DNA of 64,000 bases, from NCBI GenBank assembly GCA_951230915.1, contig OX579633.1, positions 744,001 through 808,000 on the forward strand. Direction: 5' to 3'. The translations under genes were made by a program, and so were the position numbers. Below the pieces are notes generated by a model that was not told the DNA's origin, searched no databases, and worked only from the letters and a program-made list of their open reading frames with translations. Origin of the DNA: Antitrichia curtipendula. Taxonomy: Eukaryota > Streptophyta > Bryopsida > Hypnales > Leucodontaceae. The number at the start of each line of letters is the position of its first letter. The stretch's first letter is position 1. Shown piece after piece: positions 21,331 to 32,438 of this stretch.

Positions 21331-22329
21331 ATTTAGGGTTCTGTACTCAATTCTAGCTTAACTCAATTTCCGATTCAGGTCCAGCAAGGTCCTCTCCAAG
21401 CAACACAACAATCGCTTTGGAACTTACGATGAAAGCTAATCGATCAATGTTTGGGACTGATCTCACATTCAAGGGCACAAATTAGACCCAAAACAATAGA
21501 GAATATAATCCAAGCGAGAGCTTGTACCAGTACCCGAAACAAATCTTTGAAAATATGTACACAAAATAGTGAAATTAGGTTACCCCACACTAATTTCTCA
21601 ACATTTGACTCTATATAAATATTTTTAGTTATTGTACAAGAATGCACTACTTTTGAATTAGGTCTTTGTTGTGATTGGGACTCGTGAACTTCCATGTGTA
21701 CAAGTGAAAATATTTTTCAAAATATTTGTTGACTTTCATGGCTTCTAAAGTAACTTTCTTGATGTAAGGCAACCCAATTGTTAAAGCAACCTAATTTCAC
21801 TATTTTTTGTAGATATAGTAAAACCACCCATAACTGACCGAATAAGCAATTGAGAACATGAGGTGTAGTACAAGAAGGTGAAGGGAATATTTCCACAGGT
21901 GCAGAGATAGAAATGAGGAGGATTGCCAAAATTTAGTAATTTATCACTTGAACTAAAATTTCTATAAATTTTGGAAGGCAAAAGTTGGTCAAGACCCATG
22001 TTGAATGTCTAGAGTATTCTAAAACCGCTCATTTAAGAAACTACTTCTTGTTCACCTTGGCACTCTAAACCAAACAAATGTGTCATAAAAAGAATGGAGG
22101 AATTGATGGTCGGAAATCAAGAACTCATGTTTGGAAATTAGTCCCAGTCTTTGCTACATTTCTACCAGCCTATTGATTGCCAATGGGATATTGGTTGGTA
22201 ATGGGTGACTCTACCTTATAGATGTGTGGATATGATGATTACCTCAAATGATTTGGTTCTAATTTTAGCATTCTATGTTCATGATTCAATGATATTAGCA
22301 TGCGAGCCTAGAAATGTGAGCCTAGGAGC
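21331..22329. other. AT-rich intergenic DNA
   Basis: No gene is supported. Several short minus-strand frames (21444-21999) have neither family resemblance nor splice context. 21860-22030 has wording similar to 30690-30830 (AGAAATGAGGAGGATTGCCA, AACATTGAATGTCTAGAGT-type), so a decayed relative of the element at 30588-31724 is likely here. Confidence 0.45.
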
Positions 22330-22625
22330 CTTGAGCCTAAATGTAAGTAAGTACTCTACAACTATTGAAGGTGTCTATATCATACTTACTTATAATATAA
22401 GTACACTATAACCATAGAAGGTGTTTATAACATGGATACCTATAACATAGACACTTATAATATAAATATTCCACAATCATAGGAGGTACCTATAACATAA
22501 ACATCTATAATATAATTAGGCACGTATAATATAAACATCCTATAACCATAGAAGGTGCTTATAATATAGGTATCTACAACATAAACATCTATAATATAGG
22601 CACCTATGACATAGGATCCTAGGCT
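22330..22625. repeat. Degenerate tandem array based on ATAACATA / CCATAGAAGGTG
   Basis: Roughly four to five units, each with TATAATATAA, a C(A/T)ATAACCATAGAAGGTG-type block and CTATAACATA. Spacing varies between about 40 and 90 bp, so the array has been reshuffled. It is followed by a run of CCTAGGCTC-type repeats (22260-22340 and 22615-22660), which form a second, shorter simple repeat. Noncoding. Confidence 0.7.
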
Positions 22626-22639
22626 CTTAGACTCATGGA

Positions 22640-25586
22640 CTCAAGATCCTAGGCTCATATACTAGCAACCATAGTTCAAGCTTTAAATGTATTAACTTTT
22701 CTTTTTTTTTAATTTTAAATTTTAACTTTTACATCACTTTTAAATGAATGTTGCATCAATAATTTTACATTACTCTTTACATTAATGTTGTATCCAAATA
22801 CTTTTATATTTTACATCTTACATTTTATTTCTCATCTGTAAATCAAAAGTTATTTTTCATCTTTATGTCATACTACTAACATTATTATATAGTATTAAAA
22901 TGTTATCATAGTAATTTTCATCTTTGTATTATTTTATCCAATTACGTATTGAATTATTATTATAACTTATAGTCCATTGGTTATTTTTATTATTTTCAAA
23001 ACATCATCCATTTATAGCAAAATCACAAAATACAAAGAAGAAACATTAGATACAAAAAAAATGGAAATTGAAAATATTTTGTTTTTTCATTTTCTTACAC
23101 ATCCATCATTCATTAACAAAGAATTCCCGAGGGTGCGACAAAATGGACATTTGGGCTCATATCTCTTTGGATACAAAGAATGATATAACCCATTCTAGAA
23201 CAAAAAGTAAGGTAAGAAGGAAAAAGATTTCAAGAGCACTAAGCCACTAATATCAATTCACATCATTGAAATATTTGAATGCCAATCTTGTCATCAAACT
23301 TTCACCTCCCAAAAATCAATTGGCAAATATACAAAAACGTATACATTAACACAATATAGAACTTGCCAACAAGATTTCACCAATCATAAAAGTTATTTTT
23401 AAATTAATTTTAAATATAAATATTAGTAGAAATATGATTTGTGAGCAATTGTTAAAGTCAAATAGGCTATTACACTTTCAATTTAATTTTATGTGGTTTG
23501 TATATGATGAATATAAATGCTCTTTAGTTAAAGTTAGTCTCTTGTAGATACATACTAATTTCATTATCACTTTGAATTATATTGAATAGATCAATAGCAA
23601 ATGAAATTTAGAAGTTTTTAATTTATTATATTTTTAATTTAATTAAACTTTGACTGTTAATAGTATCAAGTTTTTTCTCCAATACTTCATTTTTAATTTT
23701 AAGTGCATGAAATTCATACTTTTACTCATGTACTCCAAAATTATTGAATGACATGTTTTTTTTTATCATTAAAAAATTTCTTTAAAATTGAAAATAATTT
23801 TTAATGACCCAAGTTAGAGTGATCACCAGAAAATAATCTTGGATCTAAAAAGATATATAAATTCATGCACTTTATGCACTTTTCTATTCTTTCAAATCAT
23901 CAATTTGAATGTGGAAATGGTTAGAACAACATGCTTTGACAATTTGTATTACCTTTGTTTCAGACTCGATAATACACTCAATTAGCAAAGTTATAAATCC
24001 CACTATAGATTCCACTATAGACCACTTGGTCACTGCACCATAATTATATTTATTAGAATCATATTTTTTTTGAAAGAAGAACAATAGATTAGGGAATATA
24101 TCATTTACATTTTGGTTCCTACTGAACCCTACTAGTTGGTTCATCACATCATCTCCAAATACTTATTTAAAGTTGGAAATCAAGGTTAGGCAAATTAAAA
24201 TTTAATTTATGCTATTTAGGCAACCATTCAAAATTGAACAAAGTACAAGCATTTGGCTAGGTTTAGATACTTCATTTAATGGTTATGAAGAAGACAATAA
24301 GTTATTTGTTCATTTAATTCATAGAATATTGAGACCAAATTGCCATAAATGTCTAGCACATGTCTCTAAAGAAGGAAATTGTGATTCCTCTTCAATTACT
24401 TGCAATTTATAAATAATAGGCAAGATAGGGGATAATTTCCAAAAAAGTTAGGCATCATTTAAAAAAAATATTTATTGACAATTTTTAAATATTAGACAAG
24501 ATAAAGAAGATAATTTCCAAAAATTAGGCATAATTTAAAATATATATTTTATTGACGAACTTGCTAGTAGGATACAATATTATTGAATTGTTGAGGATGG
24601 AAGCACACTACGCCCCCCTAAAAAGTATGCTAGAAAAGTACTTTTGAGGGATGTACCAAGGTTTAACTACTTTCAAGCTGCAAAAAGTACTTTTTGCAAG
24701 AATTGAAAGCATATCAAATTTGTCCAAAAAATGAAAAGTACTTTTTAGAAGAAAAACGAACAATTAACTTTGATTAACTTACTAATAATTTGATAGATTG
24801 TTTCCTATGCATGGGATTTCTATTGATAAATAGGACGTAGATGTAGTTACTGTTGGAATTTAGGAGCTTATGTGACATTCTCTTCTAGTACAACAAAAAG
24901 TGGATAGGAAATACAATGTTTGTTCATAGGAAATGAAATGTTTTGGCTAATCCGCCAATGCTGGAAGCAACATCTACATGGACTTTAGGATGGCTAACAA
25001 TTGAATACCTAGAAATCTATGTATTTTTTTAAAAAATAAATTTTTTTGCAACCAATGACAAAAAATGTACAATTAAATTACTAAAATATACACTTAAATT
25101 TTGACGAAATCGTACCTAGTGTAGTCGACTTCTACCCTCAAAGCTTTTGCTAGGTCTTTTTGGCACCAATAATTGAAAGGAGATTCTACACTCTTAAGAA
25201 TGTTTTTTTTGGACTTCTTATAAATAAACTATAAATCTTCAAAGTGCTGAAAGTAAGTGTACCTAAAATCAATCCTAGGCTTTTAACCCCCAAATGTTCA
25301 AACGACCATATTTTGGTCGCTGCCTCACTTAGGGCACAATTTTCATATGGTTTACCCTAGAATGGCCTGAAAGTCCTTTGTGGCCGTATAGTACATTATG
25401 AATACGGCGATATTTGACCAGAAAAACATTGACCAAATATTGTTTAGTACAAAGTAAATTAATGATCATGATAGTATGTAAATAACAATGTACCACAATT
25501 CATATAGTAAACCACAATTGAAGAATTATAAGGCCAAAAACGGGTCATATAGAGTCAGGACCTGAAGGGCCTTTCAAGGGTTAAGA
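22640..25586. other. Long AT-rich gene-poor DNA
   Basis: No gene is supported. Frames are short and lysine/phenylalanine-rich from A/T runs. A conspicuous segment at 24605-24760 repeats AAAGTACTTTT-type palindromes (GTACTTTTGAGG, CAAAAAGTACTTTTTGC, GAAAAGTACTTTTTAG). The 25170-25290 segment is a fragment of the MITE family of 7326-7607 (GTACCTAAAATCAATCCTAGG). Confidence 0.55.
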
Positions 25587-25654
25587 ATGGAGCTGTTTGC
25601 GCATGTTGGCAGCCATCAGCTCAGCAGTAATTGGTCACTTTCAGCACCTAATTA

Positions 25655-26258
25655 CTCCCTCCGTCCCAAAATGATCTTCCTGTTAGATAAAATGTTCTGG
25701 ATTAAGACTAAAAATAACATTTTTAAAGCCTGTTTTGCACTACATATGGAGTTTGATGCACTCCTATTGCCCTTGAAACTTTGAGTTTTGAAGCCCTTTT
25801 TAAAGTGTAGTTTTGGATTATTGAAAAGTAAAATTTTTTGGGTATTTTCAAGGAGCACCAATGGTTATTTAATTATTGAGTGTAAGGTCGTGATTTTGTG
25901 GGTAGTTAGTATAAGTCAAAGACGATATGTGGACCTATATTTTGCCTCCCAAAGTCTTCATCTCCTTCAATTAGATAATATTCAAAGAGATGCAATAAAT
26001 AAAAACAAAAAATGTTGATTGACCCCTTCAACCATTTTATTTGTCTTTTGATTAGTGATTGCATAGATGGAGGGGGAACTATCGCTTGGAATTGTTTTGT
26101 TAGTCCTAGAGAACAACCAAAAGTTAAATTTGACCAATTTGCAACTCACAAAGTACAACAAGAAGATCATTTTGGGACAAAAAATGAAGGCCAACAGGAA
26201 GATCATTTTGGGACAAAAAATGAAGGCCAACAAGAAGATCATTTTGGGACGGAGGGAG
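25655..26258. mobile_element. Stowaway-type MITE (CTCCCTCCGTCCC ends)
   Basis: The left end CTCCCTCCGTCCCAAAATGA and the right end are inverted repeats of about 30 bp; TA at 25653-25654 and 26259-26260 is the expected target duplication. This is the classic plant Stowaway terminus, mobilised by Tc1/mariner-like transposases. Just inside the right end, a 36-bp segment beginning GAAGATCATTTTGGGAC is repeated in tandem at 26162, 26198 and 26234, the last merging with the terminus, so the terminal repeat itself has been amplified. Several open frames cross it but none is a gene. Confidence 0.95.
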
Positions 26259-26283
26259 TATTTGTGACCTGTAAGTTACTGTA

Positions 26284-26940
26284 AGTTACTGGACATCTTT
26301 CGTTCGTGGAAGAGGGAATTTATCGTAGAAAATGATTTTGATGACCGGTCGAAGTTTTTAATGACTTTTTTGTTTTATGAATGCTCACCTTTGTAGGTTT
26401 CTGGACGGAATCGAATTGTAATTGAAAGTTCGGAACTGAATGAAATAAGCTTGTACGAACTGTATCATTCTGCGTCTGGCATGGAACCTCTGGAAGCTAC
26501 TGGTCATGATCATGGCATTTGAGAGTCCGAGGGTTTAAAGAGTTTGTGATATGGAATTGTTGGATATCATTCTGCACAAAGTGTTTAAGCTGGACACAAT
26601 CATGTGACATTGAAATTAAATAATATACACCGGTTATACAGATTGTTCCAAATGGCTCACTTGGAGCCAAAACATTTGAGGCTATGGACTGTACAGTACG
26701 TCCTTACTCTAAAAGTCGAAGAATAGAATCCCACCGATATTCACATTCATTCCAAATTTTTGCAAAACGGGATATACCACTTCGATTCATTACAACGCTT
26801 TTCACTGTCAAATCCAAAATTTGCAATACTTCAGCAGACTTTCGAAGGAGATCATCTCTTCGAAACTTCAGCGTCATCAATGTCGCGACTGAAAGGCGAT
26901 GGATGCCACTGCATTTGTATCATTCCCATCTTGGAGTGCT
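26284..26940 (-). repeat. Duplicated 3' flank of the B/C/D DUF674 subfamily (copy by gene B)
   Basis: Blocks such as ACTGGACATCTTTCGTTCGT, GATGACCGGTCGAAG, GAACTGTATCATTCTGCGTC, CTCACTTGGAGCCAAAACAT and TTCCAAATTTTTGCAAAACG recur in the same order at 31820-32438 (gene C) and 17230-17712 (pseudogene D). The plus-strand open frame 26684-27016 is conserved only because the flank is duplicated; it is broken in the other copies, so I do not call it a gene. Confidence 0.7.
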
Positions 26941-28488
26941 TCATTTGCTCGTTCCGAAGACTTCGTTGAGGCAGGTGTTCGAACTCAGAGACGAATGGAG
27001 TAACTGGAGGATCTGAGAGCAACATGGATATGTACACCATAAACTTGCTAGTAGAGCGAACCGCAAGTCAAATACAGAAATTTCACCATGTGAACTACGT
27101 TCTGTCGATCTCCTTGGATTTAGCAACAGAAAAAGCACACATAAAAGACTCCAATATTTAGCTAAATGTGGTTGGAAAGTGTGAAAACACAATATCTAAT
27201 TGAATTGATGAAACCGAGCATCTTCTTTTAACTCTACGATTAGGTTTACCGCAGTTTTCTTTCTAGTCAAATTCATTGAGAGATTCATTTGAAATAGGAC
27301 CATTCATTCAGAGGACGTGGGATAGCCTTGCAAACATGATTGTGAGCATCCTGTAAAAATAATGTGGGAACTTGGAAGTTCGTTACCTGTCTTAAGCTGA
27401 CAGTGATGTTGTTGCCCTCCAGGTCAGCCAAGGATGCAGCCCTCAGTCTGGTAAGCACACTCACACTCTGAATCGTCGTCAGTGGCATGATCTCTAGGCT
27501 GTCTGTGATTATGAAAAGGGTGTTGACCTTTACGAAACCGGCGGTGTAATACTCTGGTTCTTTAAGAAAGACAGAATATGGGCCCTCAGAGTAAGTCGGG
27601 AAGTTACCGGCGGTGGTATACCCTCTTAGTTTACAAGATGTACAAACAGTGCCTTTCGAGGTAGGAGCGAGTTTATAGCAAGCGGAGCATTTATAGCAAT
27701 CTCCAATGAGCCCCGGCCTCTGGGGACTCGGTAATATAAGTGCTGCTTCCAGGGCTACTTGCATTGGCAGGCCACTATACTTGCAAGCGCAGCCGATTGC
27801 TGCTGGTCTTGATTTCACAAGGATTTCCTTGTTCAATTGCAGATCAGAAGCAGAGAAGTTCTGCACGCTCTCAAAAATACTCGAGATTCCACCCAGAGCA
27901 GGCTTCACTTGGATACCTGCTCCAAAGATCCCATTCCATCCCATCCCATCCCATATCATCATGACTGATCTAAGAATTATAGAGATATCGGATTATACAA
28001 TTGTAGCGATTCGTTATGTTTCAGCAACGGCCATGGCGTGAAGGTCAGGACCGTAACCAAACCAACTGAAGAATCTAATTGTTGCGTTGCTACAAGCCTT
28101 TCTTGCTCACCCAAAACCGGCCCATCCAAATTAAAATCAAAACGCAGCTACAGTCTCTAGTGAAGAGCGGTTCGAAGAAACGATCAAAGAAATCGCCACG
28201 GGACATTAGCTACTTGCATCCGTTGCAAAGAGAAGCCTGCTTGTCAATTGGGTAGGGGGTGGAGGATTCTGCACCTGTGCTGAGCATGTGGATAATGGTG
28301 CCGACGGGCAGAAGCAGGAAGCTGAGAAGCGTGTCCACGAAGTCCTTGCCCGCCTCCAAGTACAACACTTGTCCCGATTTCTTGCTGCGGAATAAGCTGA
28401 CCGGAAACGTGGTGCCGTTGCTTACGCCCAAGCGCTGCAAGGTCTCTTCCAGATTTTCCGAGGCAGTCTTCTTCGAAATCCTCGCCAT
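26941..28488 (-). CDS. DUF674-family protein, gene B
   Basis: Predicted exons on the minus strand are 28488-28275, 27916-27387 and 27012-26941, giving 271 residues, all GT-AG and in phase. Exon 1: MARISKKTAS start, then GQVLYLEAGKDFVDTLLSFL and LPVGTIIHMLSTG. Exon 2: GISSIFESVQNF, a Cys-rich stretch (IGCACKYSGLPM), then CX2C (CSAC) and CX2C (CTSC), FVKVNTLFIITDSLEIMP and LADLEGNNITVSLRQ. Exon 3: ILQLLHSSLSSNTCLNEVFG and TSK stop. Motif order and spacing follow plant DUF674 proteins, but it is shorter than the roughly 450-500 residues I recall for many angiosperm members, which often have two such halves. The role is unknown. The tail after exon 3 is about 30 residues shorter than in E and F. 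Confidence 0.8.
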
Positions 28489-29340
28489 GATCTCAAATGC
28501 TTGTGATGGTAGAAGCGCACTGTCTGAAATGTAAGATGCTTCCCTTGGGTCACTCTGACCGGAGTGTGAAAATGTAAAGAACGAGAGAGCTCGAAGCTGC
28601 CCAGATAACTCCCATTTGATGATTTGCTCAATTGAGAATTAGCTTATGTTGATCACAACGTCTGTTGAACATGGCATGACGGCAACCTTATGAAGGTTTT
28701 CAGAACGTCAATCGCTCCAGCTCCGCAATGCTAACTTAACTTACTGTAGCTTACTATACTTTCGTAACTTCAGAACGCCAAAAGTGTGAAATTTAAGTGC
28801 ACAAAACTCTAAAGAGTATGTGTAGCCATAAGGTTTCTAGGCAAGCGTTTGGGAAAAGTGTGAATTTCTTGAAAATTCTCCTCCTTAAGGGATATAGGGA
28901 TGACGGTTAACTATTGATTTCAACCTAAGCCTACGTTAGTGCGTAAGTATTTATTGCTGAGAGCTAATTTAGCACGCTAGAAATCTTTCTGTACCGTATA
29001 AGAGAATTTATTATCTAGTACTCGCATGTTCATTGAAGCGAATGAGTTGGCATATGCTGGATGGTTCTTCTTCCATTTCGTACCGAGTGACGGCATGGCA
29101 TCTAAGGTTAATTTAGTGGAGATGGAAATACTTTCATTGAGTATGCCATGAATGAGCGAATTTGCAGTTTATCGATCGAAGTATTTCGTAACGGATCAAC
29201 TATTGTTTTTGCTTGCCGCCGCCAAGTCTGCTTAGTGCTTACCGGATGTGCTAGCTGGACGTACAAACGCAATGATCGGGAAAAACCGACGGCTAGTTCA
29301 AAGTTAGAAGGTGTATGAAGTGCCGGAAAAAAAACTAGTT
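28489..29340 (-). promoter_or_regulatory. Upstream region of gene B, shared with other DUF674 copies
   Basis: 28745-28803 holds the complement of the block TTTAGAGTTTTGTGCACTTA that also lies upstream of gene A and of the 57-kb remnant. 29060-29280 (TTCTTCCATTTCGTACCGAG, GACGGCATGGCATCTAAGGT, CCGGATGTGCTAGCTGGACG) matches 58470-58640, 6557-6600 and 7800-7838. This is duplicated flank that may include promoter elements; no TATA box can be assigned with confidence. Confidence 0.5.
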
Positions 29341-29661
29341 AGGTAGGAGGTCCATAAATCGCCCATTTAAGAGCTGAAACTGAATTTTGAGGAGGTGAAA
29401 TTTCTTGTTTTTCAGTAAATTCTCCTTGAAAGACAAGTGGAATTGGCATCTATCCCAAGTCGTTTCATATTTTTTTGAGCTTTGTTGAATTAGTTATGAA
29501 ATTTTGAAGTTGAAATGGTTTAGGGTTTAAAAATCGCCCACCTCCTCAAATGTATATTGTTTGTACACTGCTGAAGGCTATGAACAAGCAACATGTACAA
29601 ATAGTGCACATTTGAAAGGTGGGTGATATTAGAGCATGTGTGCTTTTAGAACCTCTTACTT
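29341..29661. mobile_element. MITE with AGGTAGGAGGTCC ends (copy 1)
   Basis: The left end AGGTAGGAGGTCCATAAATC and the right end TTTTAGAACCTCTTACTT form an inverted repeat of about 18 bp. The right flank is TA (29662-29663), the left flank TT. The 321-bp interior (GAGCTGAAACTGAATTTTGA, GGCATCTATCCCAAGTCGTT, ATTGTTTGTACACTGCTGAA) matches 57973-58300 and the split copy 41382-42991. Noncoding. Confidence 0.85.
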
Positions 29662-29663
29662 TA

Positions 29664-30587
29664 CTATTGTTGTTGCATTTGGTTTGCAAGTGGGTTGGTG
29701 TTTACTACTTAGTTGTAGTTGTTGACTTGTATTATACTACAACTGTGGTTGTTGACAAAAGTTGTACTACAATTCTTTTATTGCAAGCTTCAAACAAAAT
29801 AATCTCCTAAACTTTTTTTTGTGCTTTTAAGTTTTTCTTCTGATGACTAATGATAGAAGAGTATGATGGATATGCTCTTTAGGGTTGGATCTAGTCAAGA
29901 ATTGGTGGACATAAATGGATGTCACACCTCCTAATAAAGAACCAAATGACATTGAGAAAGCCAATCTAGAGCAAAAGATTCTTGAAATGATTTGTATGAT
30001 TTGTATGGAGTTCAATTATAAGATGAAGAAGTTTTTTTGTGAGACTTCGAAGAGGTTGGAGGTAAGTTTGTAAATGCTATTGAGGGTTCCACAAGTATTA
30101 AGATTTATGCATTACAAGACTATATTTAAGTTGTACAACACATAAAGTTGGTTTCAATTGGGCTAAGCATGAGGATAAAAAAGCTTTGCAAGTAGTTGTT
30201 GCAACTACAAATTACAGTTGTGATGAAGCAATTCTATCTCTTTTAGGATTGTATATTTTGTAGAGAAGGAAACTTTTATTTTTTACAAGTTTCATAAAGT
30301 TTGTGTGATTTTCTTCTTTCTTGCAAATGCTCCTATTAGTTTATGGATTTAAACATGATTCCTGCTATTGAACAATCTTTTGTTGGATTTTGTTGATACT
30401 CCTTATTGAAATTAAAGGGGATTCTAGACTCTTAGAATATGTTTTTTGGACACCTTGCGAATAAATTATAAATCTTAAAAGCGTTGAAAATAGGTGTACC
30501 TAAAATTGACCTTAGGCTTTCAATGTATGCCGACTTTATGGTTTTGCAAATAAAGTCACAAACAAGGTAACCATGTGTTCTAAGTTA
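29664..30587. other. AT-rich intergenic DNA
   Basis: No gene is supported. 29690-29790 has alternating GTTGTAGTTGTTGAC / CTACAACTGTGG blocks that form a short imperfect inverted and direct repeat. 30410-30520 is a fragment of the family of 7326-7607 (GATTCTAGACTCTTAGAATA, GTACCTAAAATTGACC). Confidence 0.5.
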
Positions 30588-31724
30588 AGGTAGAAGCACC
30601 AGTTACCAATAGTCAATCATTTAAGTGATTTTGAAGCAGATGATGAAGAGTATGAGGTGATGAAATTTTTTCCCATGTAGAAAGATAGAAAATATGGGGA
30701 TTGCTAATTTTCAGAATTTTATTCCCGAAATTGAAATTACTATGAATTTTGGGAGCCAAAAAGTGCACTTGTCCTATAGCCAATGTTTAGAGTCTTCCAA
30801 TTTCGATCATTTAAGAACTACTTTCTTATTCATTGCTTTTGGACATGTATCATAACCATATTAGTCCCAACCTTAAAAAAAGACAAAAACACACATTCTA
30901 AGCTTGAGTTCCAACCGAAAGGTTGAAAATAGCACAAACTACAAGTTGGATACTGAGCATGGTTGACAACTTGTGCTTTTAAGATAAAAGCACCAATAGT
31001 GGATCACTTAAGCAAATTTTGACTAGATGGTGAAGAGTTTGAGGTGATGGAAATTTTTCCCATGTAGGAAGATAGGAAATATGGAGATTCTTCATTTTTC
31101 AGAATTTTATTCCCAAATTTTGAAGTTATGGGCAATTTCGTTAAAATGGCGAAATTCCGTAACTTTGGCAGTTTTCACAGTTCAGAGCGGCCGCTCTGAA
31201 ATGTTCAACTGTCCCAGATTTCTAAAATCTAAACCACTTATAGATGTATGAAATCTACAATAGTCATAGATGTCGCTTTCAAAGTTCAGACCGCGCGATT
31301 TGAAATGTACATTAGTGCTAGATTTCTGAAATCTATAAACGACAAAGATTTATGTAATCTATATCCCTCGTAGATGTCACTTTTGCAGTTCAAAGTGGCC
31401 GCTCTGAAAATGGCATACGGAATATGCCATTTTAACGAAATTGCCCATAGTTACAGTAAATTTCGGAAGCAAAATGTACTTATGGCCCATAGTCAATGTC
31501 TAGAGTATTGTAATTCCAGTCATTGAAGAACTACTCTCGTGCTCACCGCTTCCTACTTTTTCACTCATTGCTTTTGGTCATGTGTCATAACCATATTAAT
31601 CCCAACCTTGAAAGCACAAAAAAAATAAAAATTTCAAGCTTGAGTTCCAACCTGTGGTTGGAAATAGCACACCCTACAGGTTGGGCACTGGGCGTGGTTG
31701 ACAACTGGTGCTTCTCCCTTACCT
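30588..31724. mobile_element. Dimeric TA-flanked MITE with AGGTAGAAGCACC ends
   Basis: The left end AGGTAGAAGCACCAGTTACC and the right end, whose complement begins AGGTAAGGGAGAAGCACCAG, lie between TA at 30586-30587 and 31725-31726. The interior is two head-to-tail halves of about 400 bp: each has AGTATGAGG/AGTTTGAGGTGATG, TTTTCAGAATTTTATTCCC, TAGAGT.TT...TTCATTGCTTTTGG.CATGT and GAGTTCCAACC. Between them, near 30985, a composite terminus (GTGCTTTTAAGATAAAAGCACCAA) remains. The second half holds the insertion at 31130-31446. No coding capacity. Confidence 0.8.
31130..31446. mobile_element. Small element with GGGCAATTTCGTTAAAATGG ends, nested in the dimeric MITE
   Basis: Perfect 21-bp terminal inverted repeats, extendable to about 30 bp with mismatches. 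The sister half of the host element (about 30705-30760) lacks it, proving an insertion. The interior contains repeated blocks around GATTTCTGAAATCTA and GCGGCCGCTCTGAAATG. Related copies are at about 11384-11590, 46270-46553 and 53930-54120. The target duplication could not be resolved by eye. Confidence 0.8.
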
Positions 31725-31789
31725 TAAGGTAGAAGCAATGAGGTTGCTGAACAGATTGCTGCCAAAAATTGCTGCCGAAAATTGGTCTT

Positions 31790-32438
31790 TGGCACGTGTT
31801 TGTGCTCGGTTGTGAAGTCACTGGACATCTTCCGTTCGTGAAAGAGGGAAAAATGGTAGAAAATATCTTGATGACCGGTCAGAAACTCAGAGTTGTTGAC
31901 ATCTTTTGTATTATGACTGTTCAGGAAGGTTTCCTGGACGGAAAATTTGAAGTATTGTAACTGAATGTTCGGAACCGAATGCAATAAACGAACTGTATCT
32001 GCGTCTGGTACCTGAAAATGTCGACGAGTTTTGCATTCATTATCAGGCCAACCTCTGGAAGCTACTGGACATGATCATGCATGGCATTTGAGAGTCCGAG
32101 GGTTTAAAGAGTTTGTGATATGGAATTGTTGGATATCATTCTGCACAAAGTGGTTAAGCTGGACACAATCATGTGACATTGAAAATAATATGCACCAGTT
32201 ATACATATTGTTCAAAACGGCTCACTTGGAGTCAAAACATGAGAGGCTATGAACTGCACAGTACGTCCTTACTCTAAAATTCGAAGAATAGAATCCCACC
32301 GATATTCACATTCATTCCAAATTTTTGCAAAACGGGATATACCACTTCGATTCATTGCAACGCTTTTCACTGTCAAATCCAAAATTTGCAATACTTTTGA
32401 CTTTCGAAGGAGGTCATCTCTTCGAAACTTCAGCGTCA
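31790..32438 (-). repeat. Duplicated 3' flank of the B/C/D DUF674 subfamily (copy by gene C)
   Basis: The same ordered blocks as at 26284-26940: GTCACTGGACATCTTCCGTT, TTGATGACCGGTCAGAAACT, GGAACCGAATGCAATAAACG, GCATTTGAGAGTCCGAGGGT and ATTCCAAATTTTTGCAAAAC. Short indels distinguish the copies. Part of what is flank here was exon 3 before the frameshift in gene C. Confidence 0.7.

Noticed and set aside
26012..26284. Open frames with repeated EDHFGTKNEGQQ or KMIFLLAFIFCP
   Set aside because: They translate the 36-bp tandem repeat inside the Stowaway element.
26684..27016. Plus-strand frames (110 and 90 codons) conserved near genes B and C
   Set aside because: They are antisense to exon 3 and its 3' flank and are similar only because the whole block is duplicated; the related block at 17.5 kb breaks the frame.
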